A DNA stretch of 40,598 bases, taken from assembly GCA_945877545.1 (NCBI GenBank), contig CAMCSO010000006.1, forward strand, positions 1 to 40,598, written 5' to 3'. Positions within the stretch are counted from its first letter, which is position 1; the number at the start of each line of letters is the position of its first letter. Positions 1 to 8,402 of the stretch are shown piece after piece. A model generated the notes under the pieces. The model did no database searches, was not told where the DNA came from, and was given only the letters and a program-made list of their open reading frames with translations. Position numbers and translations under genes: made by a program. Source of the DNA: Bifidobacterium breve. GTDB lineage: Bacteria > Actinomycetota > Actinomycetes > S36-B12.

Positions 1-2106
1 GTGACTGCACCTGATCACTGGAAGGTCGTGAGCAACTCGCCGACACCAGTGCCAACAGCTGTGTCCGAGGCAGTCGCCCGCTGGGAGTTCGCCCCGACCC
101 CGCGCATGTCGACCTACATCACCGCCCTCGTCGCCGGGCCCTATCACGAAGTGAGCGATGAGTACGCCGGACCGTACGGCACGTATCCGATGGGCGTCTT
201 CTGCCGCGAGTCGCTCGCTCAATACCTCGACGCCGACGACATCTTCGAGTTAACGAAGCAGGGCTTTGCGTTCTTTGAGGAGCAGTTCAAAACCCCTTAC
301 GCATTCGGCAAGTATGACCAACTCTTCGTGCCCGAGTTCAATGCTGGCGCGATGGAGAACGCAGGATGCGTGACCTTCCTCGAGGACATGGTCTTCCGCT
401 CCAGGGTGACCGACGCCGCCTACGAGCAGCGTGCCAACACGATCCTCCACGAGCTCGCGCACATGTGGTTCGGCGACCTCGTCACCATGTCATGGTGGGA
501 CGATCTGTGGCTGAACGAGTCATTCGCCGAGTGGGCCTCCCACTACGCCAACGTCAACGCCACCCGCTACACCGATGCCTGGACAACCTTCTCCAACCAG
601 CGCAAGGCGTGGGCCTACCGTCAGGACCAACTGCCCTCGACCCATCCGATTGCGGCCGACATGGTCGACCTCGATTCGGTTCGCGTCAACTTCGATGGCA
701 TTACCTATGCGAAGGGCGCCTCAGCGCTTCGCCAGCTCGTCGCGTGGGTGGGCGAAGCCGAATTCCTCGCTGGGGTCAAGACATATTTCGTCAAGCACGC
801 GTGGGGAAACACTGAGCTCTCGGACCTGCTGTCCGAGCTCGAGGTGACCTCGGGTCGCGATCTGTCGAACTGGACGCAAGAGTGGCTTCGAACGAGCGGG
901 GTGAACCTCATGCGCCCGGCGCTCACCGTTGATGGGGCGGGCAGTTACGCCTCGTTCGCCATCCTTCAGGAGCCGCCGACCTCGCCCGAGGGAATCGAGC
1001 CGATCCTGCACTCGCATCGCATGGCGATTGGCCTGTATGACCTCAACGATGGCGTTCTCACTAGGCGCGAGCGCATCGAGCTCGATGTCGTCGGCGCGCG
1101 AACCGACGTGCCTCAGCTGGTGGGCACGCGGCAGCCGGACTTGCTCCTCCTCAACGACGACGACCTCACCTTCACGAAGATCCGCCTCGACGAGCGGTCA
1201 TGGGCCACCGCCGTAGACCACCTCGGCCAGATCGATGACTCCCTCGCCCGAGCGCTCGTCTGGGGAGCCGCTTGGGACATGACGCGCGATGCCGAGGTGT
1301 CGACCGGCGACTACCTCTCCCTCGTGCTGAGCGGCGTCGGCGCCGAGTCCGACATCGGAGTCGTTCAGGTCATCCTGCGTCAGCTGAAGACCGCGATCGA
1401 CTTGTACGCCGCTCCTGAGAACCGCACTCCCAACCTCGAGCAACTGGCCTCAGGCATGCTCGCGCTGGCAACAGCCGCCGAGCCAGCGAGCGATCGGCAA
1501 CTCGCATTCACTAGAGCGTTCCTAGGATCCGCGGTGACGAAGGATCACCTCGCCATCCTGAAGGGCCTGCTTGACGGATCGGTCACGTGGGATGGCCTGG
1601 CGATCGACACCGACCTGCGCTGGTCTCTACTCCAGCGGCTCGTATCGCAGGGCGAGGCCGACGAGTCGCTCATCGAGGCCGAGTTGGCAAGCGACGACAC
1701 AGCGACCGGCCGCCGGCAGGCCGCAGTCGCGCGGGCAGCGCGACCGACAGCCGTCGCAAAGGAACTGGCGTGGGCCGACATCATCGATCGCCATGACCTG
1801 CCGAACGCACTCATGAACGCGACGATCGGCGGCTTCGTCCAGCCCGATCAGGTTGATCTCCTGCGCCCGTATCGAGCCGCCTACTTCGAGGTGCTGCCCC
1901 GGGTCTGGCGGGAGCGCACGATGGAGATGGCCCAGGACATCACGATGAGCCTGTACCCGGCCTACCTTGTGGAAGAGCAGACCCTGGCCCAGACCGATGC
2001 GTTCCTATCAGCACCTGATCTCGCAGCTCCGCTGCGAAGGCTGCTCGGCGAGGGCCGCGACGGCGTGGTCCGGGCAATGCGCGCAAGAGCAAGAGACATC
2101 ACCTAA
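1..2106 (+). CDS. pepN: Aminopeptidase N, M1 family (5' end cut off by window)
   Basis: Zinc metallopeptidase that removes N-terminal amino acids from peptides in the cytoplasm. Counting from position 1, the exopeptidase motif GAMEN is at residues 116-120, the zinc site HELAH at 150-154 and the third zinc ligand E173 in NESFAEW, giving the HEXXH-x18-E pattern of clan MA. The long helical C-terminal domain (ERAP1_C-like) follows to residue 701. Intact actinobacterial PepN proteins are about 850 residues, so roughly 150 N-terminal residues lie upstream of the window. The GTG at position 1 is therefore very probably an internal codon, not the start. The TAA stop is followed within a few bases by the left inverted repeat of the next element. 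Confidence 0.95.
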   Translation: MTAPDHWKVVSNSPTPVPTAVSEAVARWEFAPTPRMSTYITALVAGPYHEVSDEYAGPYGTYPMGVFCRESLAQYLDADDIFELTKQGFAFFEEQFKTPYAFGKYDQLFVPEFNAGAMENAGCVTFLEDMVFRSRVTDAAYEQRANTILHELAHMWFGDLVTMSWWDDLWLNESFAEWASHYANVNATRYTDAWTTFSNQRKAWAYRQDQLPSTHPIAADMVDLDSVRVNFDGITYAKGASALRQLVAWVGEAEFLAGVKTYFVKHAWGNTELSDLLSELEVTSGRDLSNWTQEWLRTSGVNLMRPALTVDGAGSYASFAILQEPPTSPEGIEPILHSHRMAIGLYDLNDGVLTRRERIELDVVGARTDVPQLVGTRQPDLLLLNDDDLTFTKIRLDERSWATAVDHLGQIDDSLARALVWGAAWDMTRDAEVSTGDYLSLVLSGVGAESDIGVVQVILRQLKTAIDLYAAPENRTPNLEQLASGMLALATAAEPASDRQLAFTRAFLGSAVTKDHLAILKGLLDGSVTWDGLAIDTDLRWSLLQRLVSQGEADESLIEAELASDDTATGRRQAAVARAARPTAVAKELAWADIIDRHDLPNALMNATIGGFVQPDQVDLLRPYRAAYFEVLPRVWRERTMEMAQDITMSLYPAYLVEEQTLAQTDAFLSAPDLAAPLRRLLGEGRDGVVRAMRARARDIT

Positions 2107-2111
2107 CCCCT

Positions 2112-2185
2112 CGTTCATCTGGCCCAGAATCCGGGTCGCCTGAACGATTCAGCCCGGGATTTGGCGGTATTCGTTCATCCTGCCC
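2112..2185. repeat. Left long inverted repeat
   Basis: This block matches the reverse complement of 3266-3352 over nearly its whole length. Shared pieces in order are TTCATCTGGCCCAGAATC, GCCTGAACGATTCA and ATTCGTTCATCCTGCCC, with a few mismatches and an insertion of about 15 bp in the right copy. The motif TCGTTCATC-TGCCCA occurs at both ends of this copy (2112 and 2172), and the middle contains the palindrome CTGAACGATTCAG. Confidence 0.8.
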
Positions 2186-2241
2186 AAGCGGGCTGTGGAT
2201 AGTCGTTTGACGATTCAGAGCGCACCTTCCACAGTGCTCCT

Positions 2242-3249
2242 ATGCCCGGAGCCAATCGAACCGCTCACGACACCCAATCTCTCCGAGACTCCGTCCGCCT
2301 GCTCGCAGCGATGCAGGGACGCGTCTTTCGGAGAGAGGACCTCAGTACTTGGGGGCACGACGCAACCGTCGTTCAGGCTATGGTCCGGAAGGGTCATTGG
2401 CGAAAGATCCGCTACGGCATTTACGCCGACACCGATGACTTGCGCAGTTCCGAGGGTGATGCACGCTTGATGCACGCAATGGAGTGCGCTGCCGCAGTCA
2501 AGGCGCTGCGCCTTCCCGCCTTCGTCTTCGGACCCTCGGCAGCGCTTCTGCACCAACTTCCTCTCCAAAACGGTCTCGCCGACAATCCCCATCTCGTCCG
2601 CTACCCATACCGCGACATTCGCGTGCTCAACCGCTCCGCAAAGCGGTCTGAGTCACTGCCGAACGTGAGCGTCGTGAGCCACGAACTTCATCCCGCCCAA
2701 TTGACCGCTTGGGAGGGCATCCCAATTGTCGGGCGACCGCTGGCCGCAGTGAGTGCGGCCTGCTATGCGCGGCCAGATTGGGCCGTCGGTCTGCTCGACG
2801 CGGTGCTCTGGGACGGGTCCGCGACCCGGGAGAGCCTCAACGAGATCATCGGGGAATGGCCACTCCTCCGCGGCATCGGCACGGTGCGTAGGGCGATCGA
2901 ACTCGCCCGCCCGGGAGCCCAGACAATTCTCGAGACCCTCTCGCGAGTGCGACTAGTACGGGCTGGTCTCGAGGATCCAGCGTTGCAGCGCGAGTTTCGC
3001 GATGAAGTCGGCCTCATCGGATATGCCGACATGTTCTGGGAGTCACTCGGCGTCATCGGCGAGGCTGATGGCCAGATGAAATATGAGACGCGGGTGGACA
3101 TCTTCAACGAGAAACTCCGCGAGGACAGGCTTCGGGCGCTCGGCTACATCGTCGTGCGATGGACCTGGGACGAGATCATGACTGATCCAAAGGCCGTCGC
3201 AAGGCGCATCCTTGTGGGGTCGCAAATTTCGCGACGACGTGCCAGTTGA
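2242..3249 (+). CDS. AbiEi-like N-terminal domain protein with DUF559-type C-terminal nuclease fold
   Basis: 335 residues from ATG 2242. The N-terminal part (about residues 20-60: MQGRVFRREDL..VVQAMVRKGHWRKIRYGIY) resembles the winged-helix start of AbiEi-type antitoxins, where a recognition helix is followed by R-x-G-x-Y/F. The last 80 residues have the DUF559/Vsr-like PD-(D/E)XK pattern: YADMFWE, then GEADGQMKY, then EKLREDRLRALGYIVVRWTW. Proteins of this build are common in actinobacteria and are often annotated as type IV toxin-antitoxin AbiEi family or DUF559 proteins. No AbiEii toxin partner is adjacent. The gene stands alone between long inverted repeats, which argues for a mobile orphan. 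A nuclease role is inferred from the fold signature; the substrate is unknown. Confidence 0.75.
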   Translation: MPGANRTAHDTQSLRDSVRLLAAMQGRVFRREDLSTWGHDATVVQAMVRKGHWRKIRYGIYADTDDLRSSEGDARLMHAMECAAAVKALRLPAFVFGPSAALLHQLPLQNGLADNPHLVRYPYRDIRVLNRSAKRSESLPNVSVVSHELHPAQLTAWEGIPIVGRPLAAVSAACYARPDWAVGLLDAVLWDGSATRESLNEIIGEWPLLRGIGTVRRAIELARPGAQTILETLSRVRLVRAGLEDPALQREFRDEVGLIGYADMFWESLGVIGEADGQMKYETRVDIFNEKLREDRLRALGYIVVRWTWDEIMTDPKAVARRILVGSQISRRRAS

Positions 3250-3265
3250 CGCACGAAACCCCCGT

Positions 3266-3352
3266 GGGCCAGATGAACGAATCAGGCTGAAATCCGTCTT
3301 GAATCGTTCAGGCTGCCCAGATTCTGGGGCAGATGATTCTGGGTCAGATGAA
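3266..3352. repeat. Right long inverted repeat
   Basis: Begins 17 bases after the DUF559-type gene stop and is the inverted partner of 2112-2185. Read on the minus strand it starts TTCATCTGACCCAGAATC, has an extra partial copy (ATCTGCCCCAGAATC), then GCCTGAACGATTCA, and ends ATTCGTTCATCTGGCCC. It lies between two convergent genes, so it could also serve as a terminator region. Confidence 0.8.
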
Positions 3353-3365
3353 GGGGGGCTTGGGG

Positions 3366-3755
3366 TTAGGCGGGGCCGTCTTCGTGGACGACGTGCGGGG
3401 CGCGGGCTCGTTGGGCGAGGAGGTTGACCGCGTCGCGTATTCCGCCGACGAGATCACCTGCCTCGAACGAGGATCTCATCGCGAGCACCGCGAGCTCACA
3501 GGACCGATCATCGAGTGCGCGCGCAGCATGGCTGCCGGTGACGATCTCGATGGACCGAGCATCCGGATCGACCGCTACGAGCACAGCGCCCGGCGCATCA
3601 GCTAACTGAGCGTGCCTGGCAACCGCTGAATCGCGGCCGCTCGGCAGTTCACCGACGAAGATGCCAAAGGACAGGCCGCTGATCTCGCGGCCAAGATCAA
3701 TAACCCGCTGCAGGTCGCTGACCTGCCCTCTGGAGAAATCACTACCAGGTGCCAT
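3366..3755 (-). CDS. DUF5130 family protein
   Basis: 129 residues from ATG 3755, which has a good ribosome site (GGAGGTGG a few bases upstream). A longer open frame extends upstream but has no comparable site. The core reads SGLSFGIFVGEL, then VLVAVDPDARSIEIVTG, then DRSCELAVLAMRSSFEAGDLVGGI, matching the TPM-like DUF5130 family of actinobacteria, whose biochemical function is not established. The gene overlaps the end of the small membrane gene by about 14 bases and is the last gene of a three-gene minus-strand unit starting with malQ. It ends beside the right inverted repeat of the DUF559 cassette. Confidence 0.7.
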   Translation of the reverse strand: MAPGSDFSRGQVSDLQRVIDLGREISGLSFGIFVGELPSGRDSAVARHAQLADAPGAVLVAVDPDARSIEIVTGSHAARALDDRSCELAVLAMRSSFEAGDLVGGIRDAVNLLAQRARAPHVVHEDGPA

Positions 3756-3993
3756 GTGCTCCACCTCCCACTGCTGACGATGACGCTGCCCCGATCTCGC
3801 GAGGAAGACGCGACGGATCCGGCAGCGCGCCAGACGTCTGGATGAACAGACTGCCACCGGACGCACCCGCCTCAGACGCCACCTGGGCACGACCAGAACG
3901 GGTCCATGATGCGGCAAAAACGAGGAGTGCGACGAGCACGGCGAACGCCGCCGGGATGCCGAGGAATATGAGGAGAGCCTGGCCTGAATTCAC
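3742..3993 (-). CDS. Small single-pass membrane protein
   Basis: 83 residues from GTG 3993, one base after the malQ stop, so probably translationally coupled. Residues 6-28 (ALLIFLGIPAAFAVLVALLV) form one strong transmembrane segment; the remainder is a polar, probably cytoplasmic tail rich in Ser, Gly and Ala. Small one-pass proteins of this kind commonly accompany DUF5130 genes in actinobacteria. The function is unknown. Its 3' end overlaps the DUF5130 start. Confidence 0.6.
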   Translation of the reverse strand: MNSGQALLIFLGIPAAFAVLVALLVFAASWTRSGRAQVASEAGASGGSLFIQTSGALPDPSRLPREIGAASSSAVGGGAHGTW

Positions 3994-3994
3994 G

Positions 3995-6214
3995 TCATAA
4001 CCCTAAGGGATTGTCCCGCTTCACCATTGGCCGGACGGTCGCCACGAGGTGCTCGACTCGCTCCGGCGCAGCGAGGAAATCATCGAGCAGGACCGGCCGG
4101 CCACTCGAATCAGTCATCGGGACCCGCCAGTTCGGATACTCCTGATCAGTGCCCGGCTGGTTCTGCGCCCTGCGGTCGCCGAAGGCGTCGGGCAGCGAGA
4201 TGCCGAGTAGTCGGGCCGGCGACGCGGCGAGCGCCCGGTGAAGGGCGACAACCATGGCGGCCAGCCCCTCGTCGGTCGCGAGGTCAGCCGATGAGTCAAG
4301 CCAGCCCTCGGAGACGAGCAGTCCGGCCCACTCCCGACGTTCGCGGGCGGCATCTGCCCGCTCGACCTCGACCGGGCGAGCGAGCAGTCCGAGTTCAGCT
4401 CGGATTCGCACATGCTCATCACGGAGATAGCCCGCCGTGGGCGGAAGATCGTGGACGGTGACGCTGGCGAGCACCTCGCGACGCCAAGATGACGGCGGCT
4501 TCACCGCGCCGGAATCCTGCCGCTCGAACCACAGGATGCTCGTGCCGAGAATCCCCCGGTCGGCGAGTGCTTCCTGGACCCACGGCTCGACGGTACCGAG
4601 ATCCTCCCCCACGATGACCGCACCAGCACGCTGCGCCTCGAGGCACAAAATGCCGAGCATGGCATCGTGATCAAGCCTCACGAAGGTCCCCTCGGATGCC
4701 GGGAGGCCGCGCGGCACCCACCACAGTCGAAAGAGTCCGAGGACGTGGTCGATGCGCATGCCCCCGGCATTGCGGAGGACCGTTCGAAGCATGTCGCGGT
4801 ATGGCAGGAACCCGGCCTCCGCAAGTGCATCCGGCTGCCATGGTGGCTGCGACCAGTCCTGCCCCATCTGGTTGTACATGTCCGGTGGGGCCCCGACGCT
4901 CACCCCGCGGGCCAGGACATCCTGAAGGGCCCAGGCGTCCGAGCCGGCCGGATGGACCCCGACCGCTAGATCGTGCATGATCCCGATTGCCATGCCGGCT
5001 TCGCGTGCTGCCCGCTGAGCACGGCCGAGCTGGGTTTGGATCTGCCATTGCATCCAGCGGTGGAAGTCGACGGCCGCGGCGTTCGCGGCGCGAAAGGCTT
5101 CGACGGCCGGGCTTCGCGGGTGGCTGAGTTCCGCGGGCCATGCAGTCGGGTCGTTGCCGAACATGTCGCTCATGACGCACCAGGTGGCGAAATCCACGAG
5201 ACCGATGCCCTCGTGAAGGCAGTAGTCGCGAAACTGCTCCGCGCGATCAGGTGACATCGGAAGGGTCGCGATGCTCTCGAGTACCGCCCGTTTCGCCCCC
5301 CAGCAGGTGTCGCGATCAAGGAGGGCATCAGTGAGGTTCATCTGCTGCAGGGTGGACGCCAACTCCTCCGCGCGTTCGCGGGTCGCCGCCGGCAGCGATA
5401 CGAATTCCGGAATGTCCTGAACACGCAGGTAGAGGGGATTTGCGAACCGCCGGGTGACCGGCAGGTACGGGGATGGCGCCATCGGGGCACTGGGCGCCGC
5501 AGCGTGCAGGGGGTTGATGAGGAGGAAGCCGGCACCGAGGCGCCTGCCGCTCCACGACGCGAGGTCCGCGCAGTCCCGAAGGTCACCGATCCCCCACGAC
5601 CGACGCGAGCGTGTCGCGTAGAGCTGCGCCATGAATCCCCACTGACGCTCGCCGATGATGCGCTCAGGATCGAGGCGACTCGGGGTCATGACGAGGGTGG
5701 ACGACACCAGCGACTCGGCGGTCTGGGCGATGACCGTATGCCAACCGAGGTCGAGGTCACCCGGCACCGTGAAACTCGCCTCACCGATGAGGACGCCATC
5801 GACGAGCACCGGGTCGACCCAATAATCCATCTGATCGAGCTGGCGGCGTGAACCGTCCTCCAGTTCGACGCGCACGACAACCTTCGTCCCGTGCGGCACA
5901 TGAACAGGTAGTCGGCGATCCTGCCCCTGACGGCCGATGAATGTCGGTGGAAGCGTCCGCCGCCAATCGCGGAGCCGTACCTGCTCGAGGCCGGCTGCGA
6001 TCTGCGGCTCCGTCTCGCTCTCAACCCCGAGCGCCTTGAGTACCGCTCGCACTGTCCGCGCGCTCACCCGCTCTAGGCGGCCAGACTGATCCCAGTAGTC
6101 GGTCGCGACCCCGTGGGCCCGTGCGAGCTGTGCCAGCGACTCGCCGACCTCGATGAACGGCTCGTCACCGACAATCGTCCCGCCGTCCAACGACTCGCCG
6201 TCGAACTCACTCAC
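3995..6214 (-). CDS. malQ: 4-alpha-glucanotransferase (amylomaltase, GH77)
   Basis: Transfers alpha-1,4-glucan segments between maltooligosaccharides in glycogen/maltodextrin metabolism. The GTG at 6214 is chosen because GGAGG lies just upstream; an in-frame ATG at 6232 has no such site. About 739 residues, matching the long actinobacterial MalQ with an extra N-terminal region. Counting from the GTG, the GH77 catalytic residues are visible: nucleophile D489 in MRIDHVLG, acid/base E537 in VGEDLGTV and D589 in VHDLPPT. The 250s-type substrate loop PSPYLPVTRRFANPLYL is also present. It is divergently oriented to the S9 peptidase and leads an operon with two small genes. Confidence 0.95.
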   Translation of the reverse strand: MSEFDGESLDGGTIVGDEPFIEVGESLAQLARAHGVATDYWDQSGRLERVSARTVRAVLKALGVESETEPQIAAGLEQVRLRDWRRTLPPTFIGRQGQDRRLPVHVPHGTKVVVRVELEDGSRRQLDQMDYWVDPVLVDGVLIGEASFTVPGDLDLGWHTVIAQTAESLVSSTLVMTPSRLDPERIIGERQWGFMAQLYATRSRRSWGIGDLRDCADLASWSGRRLGAGFLLINPLHAAAPSAPMAPSPYLPVTRRFANPLYLRVQDIPEFVSLPAATRERAEELASTLQQMNLTDALLDRDTCWGAKRAVLESIATLPMSPDRAEQFRDYCLHEGIGLVDFATWCVMSDMFGNDPTAWPAELSHPRSPAVEAFRAANAAAVDFHRWMQWQIQTQLGRAQRAAREAGMAIGIMHDLAVGVHPAGSDAWALQDVLARGVSVGAPPDMYNQMGQDWSQPPWQPDALAEAGFLPYRDMLRTVLRNAGGMRIDHVLGLFRLWWVPRGLPASEGTFVRLDHDAMLGILCLEAQRAGAVIVGEDLGTVEPWVQEALADRGILGTSILWFERQDSGAVKPPSSWRREVLASVTVHDLPPTAGYLRDEHVRIRAELGLLARPVEVERADAARERREWAGLLVSEGWLDSSADLATDEGLAAMVVALHRALAASPARLLGISLPDAFGDRRAQNQPGTDQEYPNWRVPMTDSSGRPVLLDDFLAAPERVEHLVATVRPMVKRDNPLGL

Positions 6215-6272
6215 CGTGCCTCCGGGAATCACTGGTCCGCACGCGCGCGACGTGCTTCAACGACTCTCACCT

Positions 6273-6278
6273 TATGGT
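6273..6278 (+). promoter_or_regulatory. -10 hexamer of leaderless S9 peptidase transcript
   Basis: TATGGT ends exactly 6 bases before GTG 6285, so transcription would start at or next to the start codon. No separate ribosome site is needed. No clear -35 box is visible. Confidence 0.5.
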
Positions 6279-6284
6279 GGGGGG

Positions 6285-8399
6285 GTGACCGAACACGATT
6301 CCCCCATGACGCCTGACACGGCTTCCCGCCCCGACTACCCCGATGCGCACCGCGCCGACCACGTCGACGTCCTCCATGGCACCACCGTGCCTGACCCGTA
6401 TCGCTGGCTTGAGACCGCTGACGACACCCGCACCACCGAGTGGGCCGCGACGCAGCGGCAACTGACCCAGGCCGAGCGCGAGTCCTGGACCACCCGCGAT
6501 GCATTCGCAGAGCAGGTCGAGCGCCTGCTCGGAGCCGGCACCGTATCGCCCCCCTACTGGCGCGGCCAGCGCCGCTTCATCACCCGGCGCGAGCCAGGGC
6601 AGCAGTTTTCCGTCCTGTACGTCATCGACGCCGATGGCATCGAGCGCGTCCTCATCGACCCGATGGTCCTCGATCCGACGGGCCTCACCACCCTCGACAG
6701 TTGGCAGCCCTCGAAGGAGGGCGACCGCCTCGCCTACCAGTTGTCAGTTGGTGGGACCGAGGAGTCCGAGGTGTACGTGATGGACGTCGAATCGGGTGAG
6801 GTGCTCGACGGCCCGATCGACCGGTGCCGCTTCTCGCCTATCGCCTGGCTCCTCGGCGGTGAGGCCTTCTACTACGTCCGCCGCATCGCCCCGGAGCTGC
6901 TGCCCGAGGCGGAACGCAACTTCCATCGCCGCGTGTTCCTGCACGTCGTGGGCACCCCCGCAGATGAGGATGACGAGGTGTTCGGCGCGGACATGACGAT
7001 GACGAACTATTACGGGGTATCGGTCAGTCGAGATGGACGTTGGCTGCAGATCTCTAGTTCGGAGGGAACCGAGCCCCGCAACGACCTGTGGGTCGCCGAC
7101 CTCGAGGCGGGCGACCCCCGCTCCCCCGGGTTCGATATCGTCCAGAGCGATGTTGACGCGCAGACCTCCCTGTCGTTCGAGCGTGATGGCCGCGTCTTTG
7201 TCAGCACTGATCGCGATGCACCGATGGGTCGCATAGCCGTCACCAGCCCGGGTAAGTGGGCCGCAGAGCACTGGGTTGATCTCATCGCCGAGGATTCAGA
7301 TTCTGTATTGGACGATGCGGCGCTCCTCGATGACGACGAACTCGAGGACGATCTGCTGCTCGTCGTTCGGACAAGGCACGGGGTGAGCGAGCTGTCGGTG
7401 CACCGGGCTGATGACGGCGCGTTCGTGCGGTCGGTCGAACTGCCGGGCGTTGGCACACTCGCCGGACCGGTCGAGCACCCGGAGGGCGGCCCGCTCGCCT
7501 GGTTCGTCTACACCGACCACACCACCGTTCCGCAGATCTACCAGTTCGATGCCCGCACCGGGGCCTTCGAGCACTTCGCCAGCCCTCCCGGAACCGTCGA
7601 CGTTCCGCGAGTGCATTCGCGAGTTGTGACGTATCCGAGCAAGGACGGCACGATCGTCCGGATGTTCATCGTGTCACCGGATGAGGCTCCGGCTGCGCCC
7701 CGTCCGACAGTGCTCTATGGCTATGGCGGCTTCGGCATTCCCATGTCGCCCGGCTACTCCGCGGCCATCCTCGCCTGGGTGGCAGCCGGCGGCGTGTGGG
7801 CGATCGCGAACCTCCGCGGCGGCGGCGAGGAGGGTGAAGAGTGGCACCGCGACGGCATGCTCGGCAAGAAGCAGAACGTGTTCGATGACTTCCACGCGGC
7901 GGCCGAGTATCTCACCGACGAAGGCTGGACGACTGCGCGCCAGCTCGGGATCTACGGCGGTTCGAACGGGGGACTGCTCGTCGGCGCCGCGATGACCCAG
8001 CGGCCTGAACTTTTCAACGCCGTCATGTGCGTCGCTCCGCTTCTCGACATGATCCGCTACACGACCTCCGAGCTCGGGCCGACCTGGACCGTCGAGTACG
8101 GCGACCCGGAGGTCGCGGAGGAGTTCGGTTGGCTCATCGACTATTCGCCATATCACCGGGTGGTCGACGGAACCGACTACCCCGCGACGATGATCGCCGT
8201 GTTCGACAACGACACGCGCACCGATCCGATGCACGGGCGCAAAATGTGCGCCGCACTCCAGCAGGCCACGAGCGGAACGCGACCCATCCTCATTCGGGCC
8301 GAGGGCGATGTCGGGCACGGGGCACGGTCGATGTCAAAGTCAGTCGAGGAGGCAGCCGACACGCTCGCCTTCCTTGCTCGCTGGACGGGTCTGGAGTAG
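6285..8399 (+). CDS. S9 family prolyl oligopeptidase
   Basis: Serine peptidase that cleaves short peptides, probably after proline, in the cytoplasm. The chosen start GTG 6285 gives 704 residues, the usual length for S9A/S9B enzymes; the open frame continues upstream only into malQ antisense. The N-terminal PDAHRADHVDVLHGTTVPDPYRWLE is the standard beginning of the family, followed by a beta-propeller and a C-terminal alpha/beta hydrolase. The triad is visible: S560 in YGGSNGG, D643 in DNDTRTDPMHG and H678 in GDVGHGARS. No signal peptide is seen. The -10 hexamer 6 bases before the GTG suggests a leaderless mRNA. Oligopeptidase B is an alternative specificity. Confidence 0.93.
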   Translation: MTEHDSPMTPDTASRPDYPDAHRADHVDVLHGTTVPDPYRWLETADDTRTTEWAATQRQLTQAERESWTTRDAFAEQVERLLGAGTVSPPYWRGQRRFITRREPGQQFSVLYVIDADGIERVLIDPMVLDPTGLTTLDSWQPSKEGDRLAYQLSVGGTEESEVYVMDVESGEVLDGPIDRCRFSPIAWLLGGEAFYYVRRIAPELLPEAERNFHRRVFLHVVGTPADEDDEVFGADMTMTNYYGVSVSRDGRWLQISSSEGTEPRNDLWVADLEAGDPRSPGFDIVQSDVDAQTSLSFERDGRVFVSTDRDAPMGRIAVTSPGKWAAEHWVDLIAEDSDSVLDDAALLDDDELEDDLLLVVRTRHGVSELSVHRADDGAFVRSVELPGVGTLAGPVEHPEGGPLAWFVYTDHTTVPQIYQFDARTGAFEHFASPPGTVDVPRVHSRVVTYPSKDGTIVRMFIVSPDEAPAAPRPTVLYGYGGFGIPMSPGYSAAILAWVAAGGVWAIANLRGGGEEGEEWHRDGMLGKKQNVFDDFHAAAEYLTDEGWTTARQLGIYGGSNGGLLVGAAMTQRPELFNAVMCVAPLLDMIRYTTSELGPTWTVEYGDPEVAEEFGWLIDYSPYHRVVDGTDYPATMIAVFDNDTRTDPMHGRKMCAALQQATSGTRPILIRAEGDVGHGARSMSKSVEEAADTLAFLARWTGLE

Positions 8400-8402
8400 G
8401 AC

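Larger units (their letters stand above)
2107..3360. mobile_element. Putative inverted-repeat-bounded cassette carrying one DUF559/AbiEi-type gene
   Basis: The segment between the pepN stop and the DUF5130 gene has related ends in opposite orientation. The left end reads CCCCTCGTTCATCTGG and the reverse complement of the right end reads AGCCCCCCTTCATCTG; both continue into CCCAGAATC and further shared blocks. Between the repeats lies a single gene and no transposase. This is compatible with a non-autonomous mobile unit or a selfish nuclease cassette. It could instead be a pair of related bidirectional terminators. No target-site duplication was identified, so mobility is inference. Confidence 0.4.
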
